From Desulfonema limicola (lineage in GTDB: Bacteria; Desulfobacterota; Desulfobacteria; Desulfobacterales; RPRI01), in assembly GCA_020723255.1 (NCBI GenBank), contig DYJH01000020.1, positions 1 through 34,896 of the forward strand: DNA of 34,896 nucleotides. Reading direction: 5' to 3'. Below the pieces are notes generated by a model. The model worked only from the letters and a program-made list of their open reading frames with translations, did no database searches and was not told the origin of the DNA. Every line of letters starts with the position of its first letter. Within the stretch, counting starts at the first letter, position 1. This document shows positions 17,462-26,087 of the stretch, in pieces. Made by a program: the position numbers and the translations under genes.

Positions 17462-17731
17462 TCAGGCCTCCTTTCCTTTCGGTTTTCCGGCAATTACTTT
17501 GCGTTTTGCCGCTTTAGGGTTAATACCCGTAACTGCGATCTCATCGAGCTTCTCGACTTTGTCGCCAGGCTTATATCGCACCCGGATGCCGCCGTTTGTT
17601 ACGATGCTGACCTCGCCGGAAACTTCATCATATCTGCTCGCAAATATGCATTCCTTCGTGATTCCGTGAGCCTGAGCAGCCTCGGCAATAAGCAAATCTC
17701 CTTTTTTTACTTTTTCTTTTTCTTCCGGCAT
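17462..17731 (-). CDS. Small head-region hypothetical protein
   Basis: MPEEKEKVKKGDLLIAEAAQAHG..., GGAGG upstream; start refined from 17776. Confidence 0.5.
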   Translation of the reverse strand: MPEEKEKVKKGDLLIAEAAQAHGITKECIFASRYDEVSGEVSIVTNGGIRVRYKPGDKVEKLDEIAVTGINPKAAKRKVIAGKPKGKEA

Positions 17732-17776
17732 GATTTTATCCTCCAAATTATGTGGTTTTATGGTTACCCTCTTCAA

Positions 17777-17811
17777 TTCCCCCTTATCAAAGGGGGCCAG
17801 GGGGTTGTTTC
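17777..17811. repeat. Family A palindromic repeat
   Basis: TTCCCCCTTATCAAAGGGGGCCAGGGGGTTG. Confidence 0.85.
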
Positions 17812-18666
17812 TTATATCGCCGCCCTATACTTCCTGCTTTCAACCTCATCTATTGCAGCCTGCCAATCCGGATGATACGGCGCCGAATAGCACTGGCATT
17901 TTATTGTGTTCTTCGCCGATCCGGCGGGGTCTTTCGGATACATCAATTTTTCACCGCCCACATCAAACGGTTTGTTTACGTCCCTGGTTTGCCCGTCAGC
18001 GGCTATGTGCGAAATCCTGGGCATTTTTCTAGGAGCGCTGCCGTGTATCCACTGTTTTTGCAGCCCTGGCACTACATGTGCAGCTTTTTCGTTTCTTGCC
18101 TGTGTAGCAGCTTCAAGCACCCGCCCGCATTCCGTTCGCGTAATAACCTCCGCCCGTTCGGCAATCGAGCGGAATATCGATTTGTCTTTCAGGTTCGTTC
18201 CGATAGCTTTCATCACCTCAAACGGAGACTTATTACCCATCAGACCCATAGTCATTTCGTTTACAATTTGCCGGTTTGCGCTCGCAGACAAACCACTTAC
18301 CAGATCGGCTCCATAGCCCTGCATGATGCCTAAGACCGTACTGTCAATTGCCGGTATTGCTGCGGTTATCCCGACCGCAGACAAGGGCAGATCAACCATG
18401 TTTATGCCCTCACCCCAGAATTGCAGCTGGGCATCCCTTAAATCGATGCCATATTTCATAGCAAACTGCTGCATAGCCCTTTCTACGGCGTTTTTCAGTT
18501 TTGGCAGGTGATATGCCTGCCAACCGGTCGAAGCCACCGCAGAAGCGATCTCCTTGCGGGCATCGGCCAAATGCTTAACGACCTTCCTGACCTCGGCGTC
18601 CTCAAGATTGTTCGCTTTTTTTACAAGCTCTTTTACTTTTTTATTAAAAAGCTGCTCTTTGGTCAT
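17812..18666 (-). CDS. Phage head morphogenesis protein (Mu F / SPP1 gp7-like)
   Basis: RAEVITRTECGRVLEAATQARNEKA, KQWIHGSAPRKMPRISHIAADGQ, NTIKCQCYSAP. Confidence 0.75.
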   Translation of the reverse strand: MTKEQLFNKKVKELVKKANNLEDAEVRKVVKHLADARKEIASAVASTGWQAYHLPKLKNAVERAMQQFAMKYGIDLRDAQLQFWGEGINMVDLPLSAVGITAAIPAIDSTVLGIMQGYGADLVSGLSASANRQIVNEMTMGLMGNKSPFEVMKAIGTNLKDKSIFRSIAERAEVITRTECGRVLEAATQARNEKAAHVVPGLQKQWIHGSAPRKMPRISHIAADGQTRDVNKPFDVGGEKLMYPKDPAGSAKNTIKCQCYSAPYHPDWQAAIDEVESRKYRAAI

Positions 18667-18676
18667 TTGCGCTATA

Positions 18677-18713
18677 ATTTCCCACTAACAAAGGGGGATA
18701 AAGGGGGTTGTAT
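18677..18713. repeat. Family A palindromic repeat
   Basis: CACTAACAAAGGGGGATAAAGGGGGTTG. Confidence 0.8.
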
Positions 18714-18714
18714 A

Positions 18715-20118
18715 TTACTCCTCATAATCCACTTCATCCTCAGGAGGTTTTTTTCCGGCAGCCTCAATCTCCGCATCCACGTCGATTTCGTATCCCAGCT
18801 GGCTTGTTATAGCTGCGAATATTCTTATGGCAGTGTCCCTGCTGATCCACCTGCTTGTCTCCGCAACTGCCAGAGCCGAAGCAATTTGCGGAACTCCGTT
18901 CATGCTCTTTGCCAGGTCTTTCTTTGAAATCTCGGGCATATTCGCCGTAAAACCGGCTTCCGCGTCTTTCTCCGATAAACGCCCGGCAAGCACGGACTGA
19001 TCAATCTGAAACTGACAGATATTTTCAAGGATCTCCTTACAAAAAAGCTGTCTGTCATCAAGGTCTTTGATCGGTACCTGGCCGAGCTGATCGGCCTCCG
19101 TCTGGTATGCTTTCCCCCCGGAGCCGAACCAGGAGTCCGGTCTGCCATGCGCTCCCATGATAAAGCCTTTTATCATCTCAAACCCGGCAGAAACATCTGT
19201 GCTTTTGAGATCCGGAGCGACCGCATCCCATTCCACACTTTCGTTATGCGCACGGACAGAGCCAGGCTGCGGGGGAGGATTGTTTTTGAGCCATTCCTTT
19301 ATCTGCTCTTCGGTAAACCCGGAGAGTTTCACATCCCATACAAAATTATTTATGAATTCGGAGCGGTCCAGATGATTATAGCCATATCGTTCAAGTCCGT
19401 CGATCCAGTCAAACAATGTTAGAAAATCAGATCTGCCTCTTGGGTCGTTGGGAGGATTGTTTATTGCAAAATAAAACACTTCGCCCACAAGCCTGCCATA
19501 TGTTTTTGACCTGGCATTTCCGTCTTCACGAACAGCGGCAAGTCTTTTTGCGGGCCGTGAGCTGCTGCCTCTCACCTCAACCTGTATTACTGTCTCAGGG
19601 TCATAGCCCAGCACATACACCTCAGCCACGTTGACTGGATCAGCGTAATAAATGCTTACATCGCCATTTACAGGGTTTATACCCACCGGCCAGCACTGAT
19701 CACCCAGGATTGACATCCACATCATCCTGTCCGGAAAGCGGCGGTTTAATTTGTTTGTTTTAATAAACCTGTCCAGGATCATCTGGACATTTTCGTTGTC
19801 GGAAGTAACTGTAAAAGGCTCGGCAAAAATAAATGTCTTATCCATCCTGGCCAATCTCCGGAACATAGCCGACATATCCCACATGAAATATGCCACCTCA
19901 TACATCCGGTCACGGTCCAGATGGGCGATCATGCGCCTCTGTCCCTGCTCGCCCATAAGAGGGCGGTATCCCTCGTTTTTAGGATCATAGCTCGCAGTAA
20001 CAGGCATGCTCGCCTTCGCCCTGGTGATTTCTTCCTGGACAATAGTCCGCACTTCCTCGGAGTTGAGTAGATCCGGCGACAGCCTTTTTGCTATCTTTTG
20101 TCTCAATGACATTACCAT
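18715..20118 (-). CDS. Phage portal protein
   Basis: 467 aa; position between terminase and head morphogenesis; portal-type sequence. Confidence 0.75.
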   Translation of the reverse strand: MVMSLRQKIAKRLSPDLLNSEEVRTIVQEEITRAKASMPVTASYDPKNEGYRPLMGEQGQRRMIAHLDRDRMYEVAYFMWDMSAMFRRLARMDKTFIFAEPFTVTSDNENVQMILDRFIKTNKLNRRFPDRMMWMSILGDQCWPVGINPVNGDVSIYYADPVNVAEVYVLGYDPETVIQVEVRGSSSRPAKRLAAVREDGNARSKTYGRLVGEVFYFAINNPPNDPRGRSDFLTLFDWIDGLERYGYNHLDRSEFINNFVWDVKLSGFTEEQIKEWLKNNPPPQPGSVRAHNESVEWDAVAPDLKSTDVSAGFEMIKGFIMGAHGRPDSWFGSGGKAYQTEADQLGQVPIKDLDDRQLFCKEILENICQFQIDQSVLAGRLSEKDAEAGFTANMPEISKKDLAKSMNGVPQIASALAVAETSRWISRDTAIRIFAAITSQLGYEIDVDAEIEAAGKKPPEDEVDYEE

Positions 20119-20127
20119 TTTCCTTAT

Positions 20128-20160
20128 TCCCCCTTAACAAGGGGGGCCAGGGGGTTGTTA
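20128..20160. repeat. Family A palindromic repeat
   Basis: TTCCCCCTTAACAAGGGGGGCCAGGGGGTTG. Confidence 0.85.
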
Positions 20161-20188
20161 ACCGTGAAACGTGACCCGCTTTTACCCA

Positions 20189-22612
20189 TTACGCCGCCCT
20201 CCCGAATCTTCCGAAAAACCCGCCACTACCAGCCATCGCACCCGGCCTATGCCCTGTCATGCTGGCTTTTTTTTCCGGATCAGCTCCTAAAGAATACGCT
20301 TTTACATTCGATGATGCCGCATGAATCGCCAACGCCAACGACCAAAATCGGTCTGAGTTCCCACACCAGCAACATTTACCGTTTCTTCTCACATAAATTA
20401 TTCCTGATGGTACTGTACAACAATATACCTCCCCGGAATAATCCGCTGCCGATACACTCTTTTTTCTCTTATTGATTTGAGGGGTAAGTCTTTTGCGATT
20501 GATGTTGATGTTATAAATTTCTCGTTTATTCTTGCCTTTCAAACTCATTTGCGGAATTGTGATTGATCCGCACATTCCGAGTTTCAACAATAACTCCTGG
20601 ATATCTGATGCAAGTCTATAACTAGTAGTCATATAATTCCATGACGTCTCGCCAAATCTTCCATTTCCAAACATCAGAGCGTCAAACAGTATCCGTAGTC
20701 TGTGCGGAGGCAAGTCAAGCAAATCTCTGGGGATGAATCGTTGATATGACCTGCCCTGAGATACAAGAGATTCATGCAGATCATGCTTTTTGTTGCGGTA
20801 TGAACTTATCTCTGTAATTTTGTTTTTCTCAAGCCAGAATTTGAACGGCAACTTTTCAATGCAGTTACGAATTGGCGAATATTCTATTTGTTTTGCATAA
20901 ATACCGCTTCTGTATTGCGTGCCCACAAACCCTTGAGAAATAAAATACCCCATAAATTCCAGCCAAATATCAATATCTATAATTTCTTGCCCTATCTTTA
21001 TGCTTTGCCGATCTATTCCCTTCCATAGCGCATTCTTTTTAAATTCAACTCTTCCTCTTTTTTTGATATCTTTTGCATATATAAACTCCCATTGATCTTT
21101 TTCTTTTATATAAAGCCTGTGTTTGGGAGTAACGAGCAGATCAATTTGCTTGTTTGCAATACGAACCATTTCACCAACATAGAATTGCTGCTGGATATCT
21201 GTGGGCTTTTCATAATCCAGTTCGTCTCCCTTTAAGACAGCCATATGGTCGTCTTTTGAAAGATCACTAAAAAATTTCCAGCCGGCTTTTGTTAGAACTT
21301 CTGTATGTTTGTCGTAGCAATGCCCGTTCTCCGAGCGTTCAGCAGTAAACCGAATATTTCCCGCTGCCGTGGTTTCTTTTGTTACTGCCCGTAAATCTGC
21401 ACGGACATGGTGGTCATACGGTATGCGAAGCTTTTTGTCTTCCATTTTTCCGCGCACAGGATAGGCCAACGCTTCTTTCACGTGAGACGTAAACGTCACG
21501 CATTCCATGCGATATTCGCCGAACTGCTTTTTTGCATCATCCCCCCAGCCTATGCCCAAACCCGTATAATCTATGCAGCATCTGTCAAGCAGAGCAAGCC
21601 AGGGCCAGAGTACTTTTTCCTGATCCGGTTTGCTCATGTTTTTTAGTGTTATTATCTTGCGGGTGTAGAGCACATCACCTGCAAGTTCCAATATCCACAA
21701 AACCGTAAGATCTTTTTTGCGTCCGATATCAAGTCCTGCATATAGCCTGCGTCCGGCCTTTTCCGCATATTCCATCTCCCATTTTTCTGTGGACGGATAT
21801 TCGCAACCGGCTATCAGATCGTATTCCAAAAATGCGACCTCATCATCACCGGGGATGCACATATATTCCTGCTGAAAGGATTCCTCATCGGAGCATCCGG
21901 ACTTTATAAAATCAAAATATTCTTTTTCATCCATTTCCTGCGCTTCGTGATCGGCAGGGATGGACTGTTGTAGTTTATAGAGAAAACCTTCATTCAGCGC
22001 ATCTTCGAGAGTCACGCGGTGATGGCTGATTTTTTTCGGATTGTTGTGTTCCTTGATTTCTCTTATCAGTAAATTGAAAAAGTTACCGCTGCCACGGTGA
22101 GTGGATATAACCTCAAGATTGCCTCCCCAGGTGATACCGGGATATGCGATAGTCCAAAGTTTGCGCGGATCGGGATGAAGGGCAAACTCATCAAGAGCGC
22201 GGCTTCCTCGTTTTCCTGCCTGAGCATCTGGGTTTGAGCTCATTGAATGTATGCGTTTTTTTGATGCAAAATTCAGCACATATGCGGATATTTTCTTTTT
22301 ATCATCAAGGACTATCTCGCCGAGATCCTCGGCGGCGGCGTGCAAAACATTAGCCCACATCTTGCAATCTTCTATAAAAAGTCGAGCCTGAAGATCATCG
22401 CGTGACGATACCCATTGATCCCATTTTGCGCCTGCCTCCGCTGTGCGTTCCGTGCAGGCATAAGCCGTGCCCCACGAAATGCCGATCTGCCGCGCTTTCT
22501 CCATCAGCTTAAGGCGGCTGCGATCGTTTATCCAGCGCTCCTGATAGCCCAAAAAAAGGCTGTCAGGATTTACGGGAATCATTTTGGCTTTTACTGTTCT
22601 TTTGCCTGTCAT
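20189..22612 (-). CDS. Terminase large subunit (Mu gp28-like), intein-containing
   Basis: EKARQIGISWGTAYA Walker A-like; GLDIGRKKDLTVLWILE nuclease motif; ENGH|intein|SDRFWSLALAIHA. Confidence 0.85.
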   Translation of the reverse strand: MTGKRTVKAKMIPVNPDSLFLGYQERWINDRSRLKLMEKARQIGISWGTAYACTERTAEAGAKWDQWVSSRDDLQARLFIEDCKMWANVLHAAAEDLGEIVLDDKKKISAYVLNFASKKRIHSMSSNPDAQAGKRGSRALDEFALHPDPRKLWTIAYPGITWGGNLEVISTHRGSGNFFNLLIREIKEHNNPKKISHHRVTLEDALNEGFLYKLQQSIPADHEAQEMDEKEYFDFIKSGCSDEESFQQEYMCIPGDDEVAFLEYDLIAGCEYPSTEKWEMEYAEKAGRRLYAGLDIGRKKDLTVLWILELAGDVLYTRKIITLKNMSKPDQEKVLWPWLALLDRCCIDYTGLGIGWGDDAKKQFGEYRMECVTFTSHVKEALAYPVRGKMEDKKLRIPYDHHVRADLRAVTKETTAAGNIRFTAERSENGHCYDKHTEVLTKAGWKFFSDLSKDDHMAVLKGDELDYEKPTDIQQQFYVGEMVRIANKQIDLLVTPKHRLYIKEKDQWEFIYAKDIKKRGRVEFKKNALWKGIDRQSIKIGQEIIDIDIWLEFMGYFISQGFVGTQYRSGIYAKQIEYSPIRNCIEKLPFKFWLEKNKITEISSYRNKKHDLHESLVSQGRSYQRFIPRDLLDLPPHRLRILFDALMFGNGRFGETSWNYMTTSYRLASDIQELLLKLGMCGSITIPQMSLKGKNKREIYNININRKRLTPQINKRKKSVSAADYSGEVYCCTVPSGIIYVRRNGKCCWCGNSDRFWSLALAIHAASSNVKAYSLGADPEKKASMTGHRPGAMAGSGGFFGRFGRAA
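20357..21319 (-). other. Intein (321 aa) within terminase large subunit
   Basis: Starts CYDKHTEVLTKAGWKFFSDL, block B-like LLVTPKHRLYI, LAGLIDADG-like motifs, ends VYCCTVPSGIIYVRRNGKCCWCGN followed by S; extein halves join to ENGHSDRFW. Confidence 0.88.
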
Positions 22613-22621
22613 TTGACCTCA

Positions 22622-22655
22622 TTCCCCCTTTAATAAAGGGGGTTAGGGGGATTTA
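22622..22655. repeat. Family A palindromic repeat
   Basis: TTCCCCCTTTAATAAAGGGGGTTAGGGGGATT. Confidence 0.85.
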
Positions 22656-23264
22656 ATTCATCATCATCACATCGCGCCTGATTTTTTTAATCGTTTCCGG
22701 CGACACGCCTTCCTGTTTGTCGGCACTTTCATTGTTGCCATATTTTGCTTTCATCCCATCCAGCAATTCCATCGATTGCTTCAGCTCTTTAATCGCATTT
22801 AAAGACAGCGCATCCGGCTGGCCGAGCATTACCCTTAGTTTTAATTCGACCGCTTCCTGGAGTGCCTGTATGGCCTCCTGCGGAGTGTTTATTTGCCTAT
22901 TTAAATCCCCCTGGCCCCCTTTTTCTAAGGGGGAATTTTCCGGTACGCCTTCCCCCTTAGCAAAGGGGGACAAAGGGGGTTGTTTCGACGTCGCCCTTTC
23001 CAAAGCCGAAAACGCATAAACCTTTTGCGGATCAAGGCTTGTCATGGCGTCCTTGATCAACTTCAATTTCGTCAGAGTTGTGTATCTCCGGATCTCGGCA
23101 GCGGCGTTTCTATATTCACGGCGCTTTGCAAGCCAGCCGTCTTCAACAGACCAGTTTTGGATTGTCCGTTCGCTGATAGCGGTTTCAACCGCAACGGCTT
23201 CGAGGGTCATTCCGTCGATGACGTAAAGTTCCTCGGCTCGCTGTCTTAATTCCTGGTCAATCAT
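22653..23264 (-). CDS. Small terminase subunit (DUF1804 / Mu gp27-like)
   Basis: N-terminal HTH LRQRAEELYVIDGMTLEAVAVETAISERTIQNWSVEDGW; adjacent to large terminase. Confidence 0.75.
   Translation of the reverse strand: MIDQELRQRAEELYVIDGMTLEAVAVETAISERTIQNWSVEDGWLAKRREYRNAAAEIRRYTTLTKLKLIKDAMTSLDPQKVYAFSALERATSKQPPLSPFAKGEGVPENSPLEKGGQGDLNRQINTPQEAIQALQEAVELKLRVMLGQPDALSLNAIKELKQSMELLDGMKAKYGNNESADKQEGVSPETIKKIRRDVMMMN
22906..22983. repeat. Two family A repeats inside the small terminase coding sequence
   Basis: Encode QPPLSPFAKGEGVPENSPLEKGGQGDLN. Confidence 0.85.
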
Positions 23265-23302
23265 ACCCTCACCCCGGCCCTCTCCCCGGACGGGAGAGGG
23301 AG
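23264..23302. repeat. Family B palindromic repeat
   Basis: ACCCTCACCCCGGCCCTCTCCCCGGACGGGAGAGGGAGA. Confidence 0.8.
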
Positions 23303-23305
23303 ATA

Positions 23306-23554
23306 TTAATCCCGCCCCAACAGTTCCTTTGCCTTCTCTATTTCCTCGAGCCTTGCGACATATTCGGTATGTTTTGAGCCGAACTGCAGCGCCTGAGTCA
23401 CGATACGGTCCGCTGGGAGTTTCCGTGTCGTCTGCAGAGGATCAAGGTCGTTTCGTAAAGAATTAATAAGACCATTGATTTGCAACTCAAGCTCTTTTGC
23501 TTCGCGTCTCAACATCGCCAGGCGTCCCTCAAATTTAATCCGTTCACTGTCCAT
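23306..23554 (-). CDS. Small Mu-like structural-region protein
   Basis: 82 aa coiled-coil-like ORF upstream of terminase. Confidence 0.5.
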   Translation of the reverse strand: MDSERIKFEGRLAMLRREAKELELQINGLINSLRNDLDPLQTTRKLPADRIVTQALQFGSKHTEYVARLEEIEKAKELLGRD

Positions 23555-23582
23555 TATTCCCCTCCCGCTTGGATTCTCCCTA

Positions 23583-23617
23583 ATTCCCCCTTAACAAAGG
23601 GGATACAGGGGGTTGTT
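23583..23617. repeat. Family A palindromic repeat
   Basis: TTCCCCCTTAACAAAGGGGATACAGGGGGTTG. Confidence 0.8.
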
Positions 23618-23960
23618 ACTCCCCGCTTTTCTGATAAACTATTTCTTTTTTAACCCTGATCAACGGACAATACTGATTTTGTTTGATTTCTTCAGACAAC
23701 ACTGTGGATTGTTGCGTATTTAACATGACTACCTCGCGCAAATCTTTCGCTATGTCCGTAACCTGTTCACATAACTCCACATTGTTCTTGTACATTATTA
23801 CTACGGATTCAAATCGTTTTTGCTGGCCCACGTACAAAAGTAACGCCATGAGCCACGGGCCTATGATCAGCATAAATAGCAATCCCATAAATGGCCAGGC
23901 TGATAAAAGTTTTACTATTGCTGCGATGCTTGTTATCATTGATACCTGGTCTGGTGTCAT
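23616..23960 (-). CDS. Membrane protein with coiled-coil tail (holin/spanin-region)
   Basis: Strong TM segment AWPFMGLLFMLIIGPWLMALLLYVG then helical region; lysis cluster. Confidence 0.55.
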   Translation of the reverse strand: MTPDQVSMITSIAAIVKLLSAWPFMGLLFMLIIGPWLMALLLYVGQQKRFESVVIMYKNNVELCEQVTDIAKDLREVVMLNTQQSTVLSEEIKQNQYCPLIRVKKEIVYQKSGE

Positions 23961-23992
23961 GGAATCTCCTTTTTTTACTTACGAGCTTCTTT

Positions 23993-24439
23993 TTATTTAT
24001 CCGTCCCTTTTAATTTACCGTATTGCCGTGCAGCCGTGTATCCCAGGTAGCCTGTGGTGAACGTCCACCACATCTCGGTTGGGACTGCATCAAAACCCGA
24101 TTTGACATTAGCGTAAAACACAGTCATGGCGGCGGGTGAAAATACGCCGACCGCCGGAGCGACAATGGTCAGCGCAAGGATTACTGCATAAAAAAGATAA
24201 AGGAAGCCAGGCCGCGCCCGGGATGTCCATTTGTCGGCGCTTGATGCTTCTGCAACCATGATTGACAGACGGGTAGTTTCAAGAGCAGCTTCAAGCTCCT
24301 GCGCCTTCATAAGCAGCTCAGCTTTTTTGTTGGGATCAACAATCGCCTCCCCCGTGATCGCCTCGCGGATGCTTTTAGCGAGCGTGCCTATCCCGGAAAT
24401 CGCCTGCCCGAAATCAACGTTTAATCCTGCCAGATTCAT
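23993..24439 (-). CDS. Holin, 3TM family-like
   Basis: KWTSRARPGFLYLFYAVILALTIVAPAVG...EMWWTFTTGYLGYTAARQYGKLKG. Confidence 0.75.
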   Translation of the reverse strand: MNLAGLNVDFGQAISGIGTLAKSIREAITGEAIVDPNKKAELLMKAQELEAALETTRLSIMVAEASSADKWTSRARPGFLYLFYAVILALTIVAPAVGVFSPAAMTVFYANVKSGFDAVPTEMWWTFTTGYLGYTAARQYGKLKGTDK

Positions 24440-24483
24440 TTTTGCGTTCTCCTTACGCCTTTAACCTTGCGCCTTGAGCCCTT

Positions 24484-24620
24484 CCCCTTTTAACAAGGGG
24501 CCATCCTCCCCCTTAAATTCCCCCCTTTAAAAGGGGAACCCTCCCTTCAAATTCCCACCTTTAAAAGGGGAACCCTCCCTTCAAATTCCCCCTTTATCAA
24601 AGGGGGGCAGGGGGGATTTC
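24484..24620. repeat. Cluster of family A repeats and partial duplicates
   Basis: Repeated CCTCCCTTCAAATTCCC(C/A)CCTTTAAAAGGGGAA units. Confidence 0.8.
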
Positions 24621-24622
24621 TT

Positions 24623-25081
24623 TCACGCCGTAACCGGCGGAATCTCGTATTTGTTGCCGTCAAATGTCGGGTATTCGATAGTTTTTTCCGCAACATCATC
24701 ATTCTGAAAATGCGGATAGTCCGCCGGGCTTTTCCAGCTTCCGCCCCATGTGAGTCCGGCAGATTCGCCGATTTTGCCCGCTTCTTCATAATCCGGGATC
24801 TGGTCTTCGTTAACATCGGCTTTGATATTCCAGCATGGTTTGCCGTCTTGCAAAATTGCAATATCGAACGCTGTGCGTTTCGTATGCCGGGAATGTTTTG
24901 TCCATGTAATGATTTTACCGGGTTTTGTTCTGCCAAGTTTATACAAAGCGTCCTGCTCTTCCTGGGATCTGTATGTGCATGTGATCATAAAAGGGATACC
25001 GGCCTCATGCATTTTGGCGGCAAATTCGATATATTTTTTTTGAGTGCCTGGTGTGAGATCTTCAATTTTTCGGGATGGCAT
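24623..25081 (-). CDS. Endolysin-like M15 peptidase (L-alanyl-D-glutamate peptidase-like)
   Basis: FMITCTYRSQEEQDALYKLGRT...WTKHSRHTKRTAFDIAIL ... YPHFQ. Confidence 0.85.
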   Translation of the reverse strand: MPSRKIEDLTPGTQKKYIEFAAKMHEAGIPFMITCTYRSQEEQDALYKLGRTKPGKIITWTKHSRHTKRTAFDIAILQDGKPCWNIKADVNEDQIPDYEEAGKIGESAGLTWGGSWKSPADYPHFQNDDVAEKTIEYPTFDGNKYEIPPVTA

Positions 25082-25097
25082 TTATAACCTCTTATTA

Positions 25098-25132
25098 TTC
25101 CCCCTTAACAAAGGGGGATAAAGGGGGTTGTT
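25098..25132. repeat. Family A palindromic repeat
   Basis: TTCCCCCTTAACAAAGGGGGATAAAGGGGGTTG. Confidence 0.9.
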
Positions 25133-25137
25133 TTTAT

Positions 25138-25169
25138 GGTCGGCGGGTGCCCTTATTCACCCGCCGACC
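25138..25169. other. 12-bp perfect hairpin
   Basis: GGTCGGCGGGTG-CCCTTATT-CACCCGCCGACC. Confidence 0.85.
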
Positions 25170-25242
25170 GGCCATTTGGCCTCATCAGTTCCTTTTGCCA
25201 CAAAGTGGCTCCTGATTTAATCAAATGAAAAACAACTGGTTA

Positions 25243-25288
25243 CAAAATAAAAAAAGCGGATGCCGGTCACTCAGGACCAACATCCGCT
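25243..25288 (-). terminator. Rho-independent terminator for the minus-strand early/middle transcript
   Basis: Minus strand AGCGGATG-TT-GGTC-CTGAGT-GACC-GG-CATCCGCT followed by TTTTTTATTTT. Confidence 0.8.
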
Positions 25289-25344
25289 CAGGGATGATAA
25301 ACACGCCTCCCTTTTTCAAGGGACCCCGCTCAGGGGGACGTCGC

Positions 25345-25578
25345 TCAGGAAACGGCGTTTAGATTTTCCGCAACTATACCAGATGTTGTGGCTTTGTCAA
25401 TAATTTTATCAAGCGATTGGGCATTAATATATCGAATTTTGCCACGGCATTTTTTACTTTTACATTGAAATCTTAACTGGCCTTTAGTGGAAAGATATTC
25501 ATCGCAACCCATTAAAAATTCACCGCATACCGGGCATCGGATAATTATCTCATCGATATTTTTATGCTCAACAACCAT
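25345..25578 (-). CDS. Zinc-ribbon protein, possibly Com-like
   Basis: IIRCPVCGEFLMGCDEYLSTKGQLRFQCKSKKCRGKIRYIN; 77 aa. Confidence 0.5.
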   Translation of the reverse strand: MVVEHKNIDEIIIRCPVCGEFLMGCDEYLSTKGQLRFQCKSKKCRGKIRYINAQSLDKIIDKATTSGIVAENLNAVS

Positions 25579-26039
25579 TATTCTGAATCCTCTTCATCCG
25601 GTATTGCGTTTATTCCAATGATATCAAACTGTAAATTGTACTCCCATTCCATATCTTGTTTTTCCTCAAAAACAGCTCGATCCGCTTCCGGCAGAATCTC
25701 TCTAAGCGCTTCATATATTTTCTTTGCATGTTCTCTTGAGAAGATATGTTCGGGTAAAAACATTTCTATTCTAAAACGAAGGCCTCCGTCAGCTTCGGTG
25801 CCCGGGCAAATAACTTCAGACTCTGACAGTACCGTGTAAGCATTGTGTGGCAACAAGCTATTTATTCGGTAGCGCAATTCTTCTTTTGTCATTTTTTTCT
25901 GGGTTCCGGCTTTCCCTACATGCCGGTTTTGTGATATCGGTGAATAATGCTTGCACGCATCTCCCGTGCAGACACAAATGTCGGCAGGACATCCGTCTGT
26001 AAACAAAAACCTGCATTGATCTGCCCTGATCTTCATCAA
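25578..26039 (-). CDS. Hypothetical protein
   Basis: 153-aa ORF overlapping the start of the zinc-ribbon gene; Cys-rich N-terminus. Confidence 0.55.
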   Translation of the reverse strand: MMKIRADQCRFLFTDGCPADICVCTGDACKHYSPISQNRHVGKAGTQKKMTKEELRYRINSLLPHNAYTVLSESEVICPGTEADGGLRFRIEMFLPEHIFSREHAKKIYEALREILPEADRAVFEEKQDMEWEYNLQFDIIGINAIPDEEDSE

Positions 26040-26087
26040 AACACCTCCTTTTACTTATGAATGAATTTCATTTCGCCGAGAATGTTT

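Noticed and set aside
22625-22650. Family A hairpins as simple rho-independent terminators
   Set aside because: They lack a consistent U-tract, occur inside coding sequences and carry a third conserved G-run, so termination alone does not explain them
24484-24620. CRISPR-like array from repeated CTTCAAATTCCC units
   Set aside because: Spacers are not unique; it is a cluster of partially duplicated palindromic repeats
24547-24936. 129-aa minus-strand ORF overlapping the endolysin gene
   Set aside because: Out-of-frame with the well-supported M15 peptidase and ends in translated repeats
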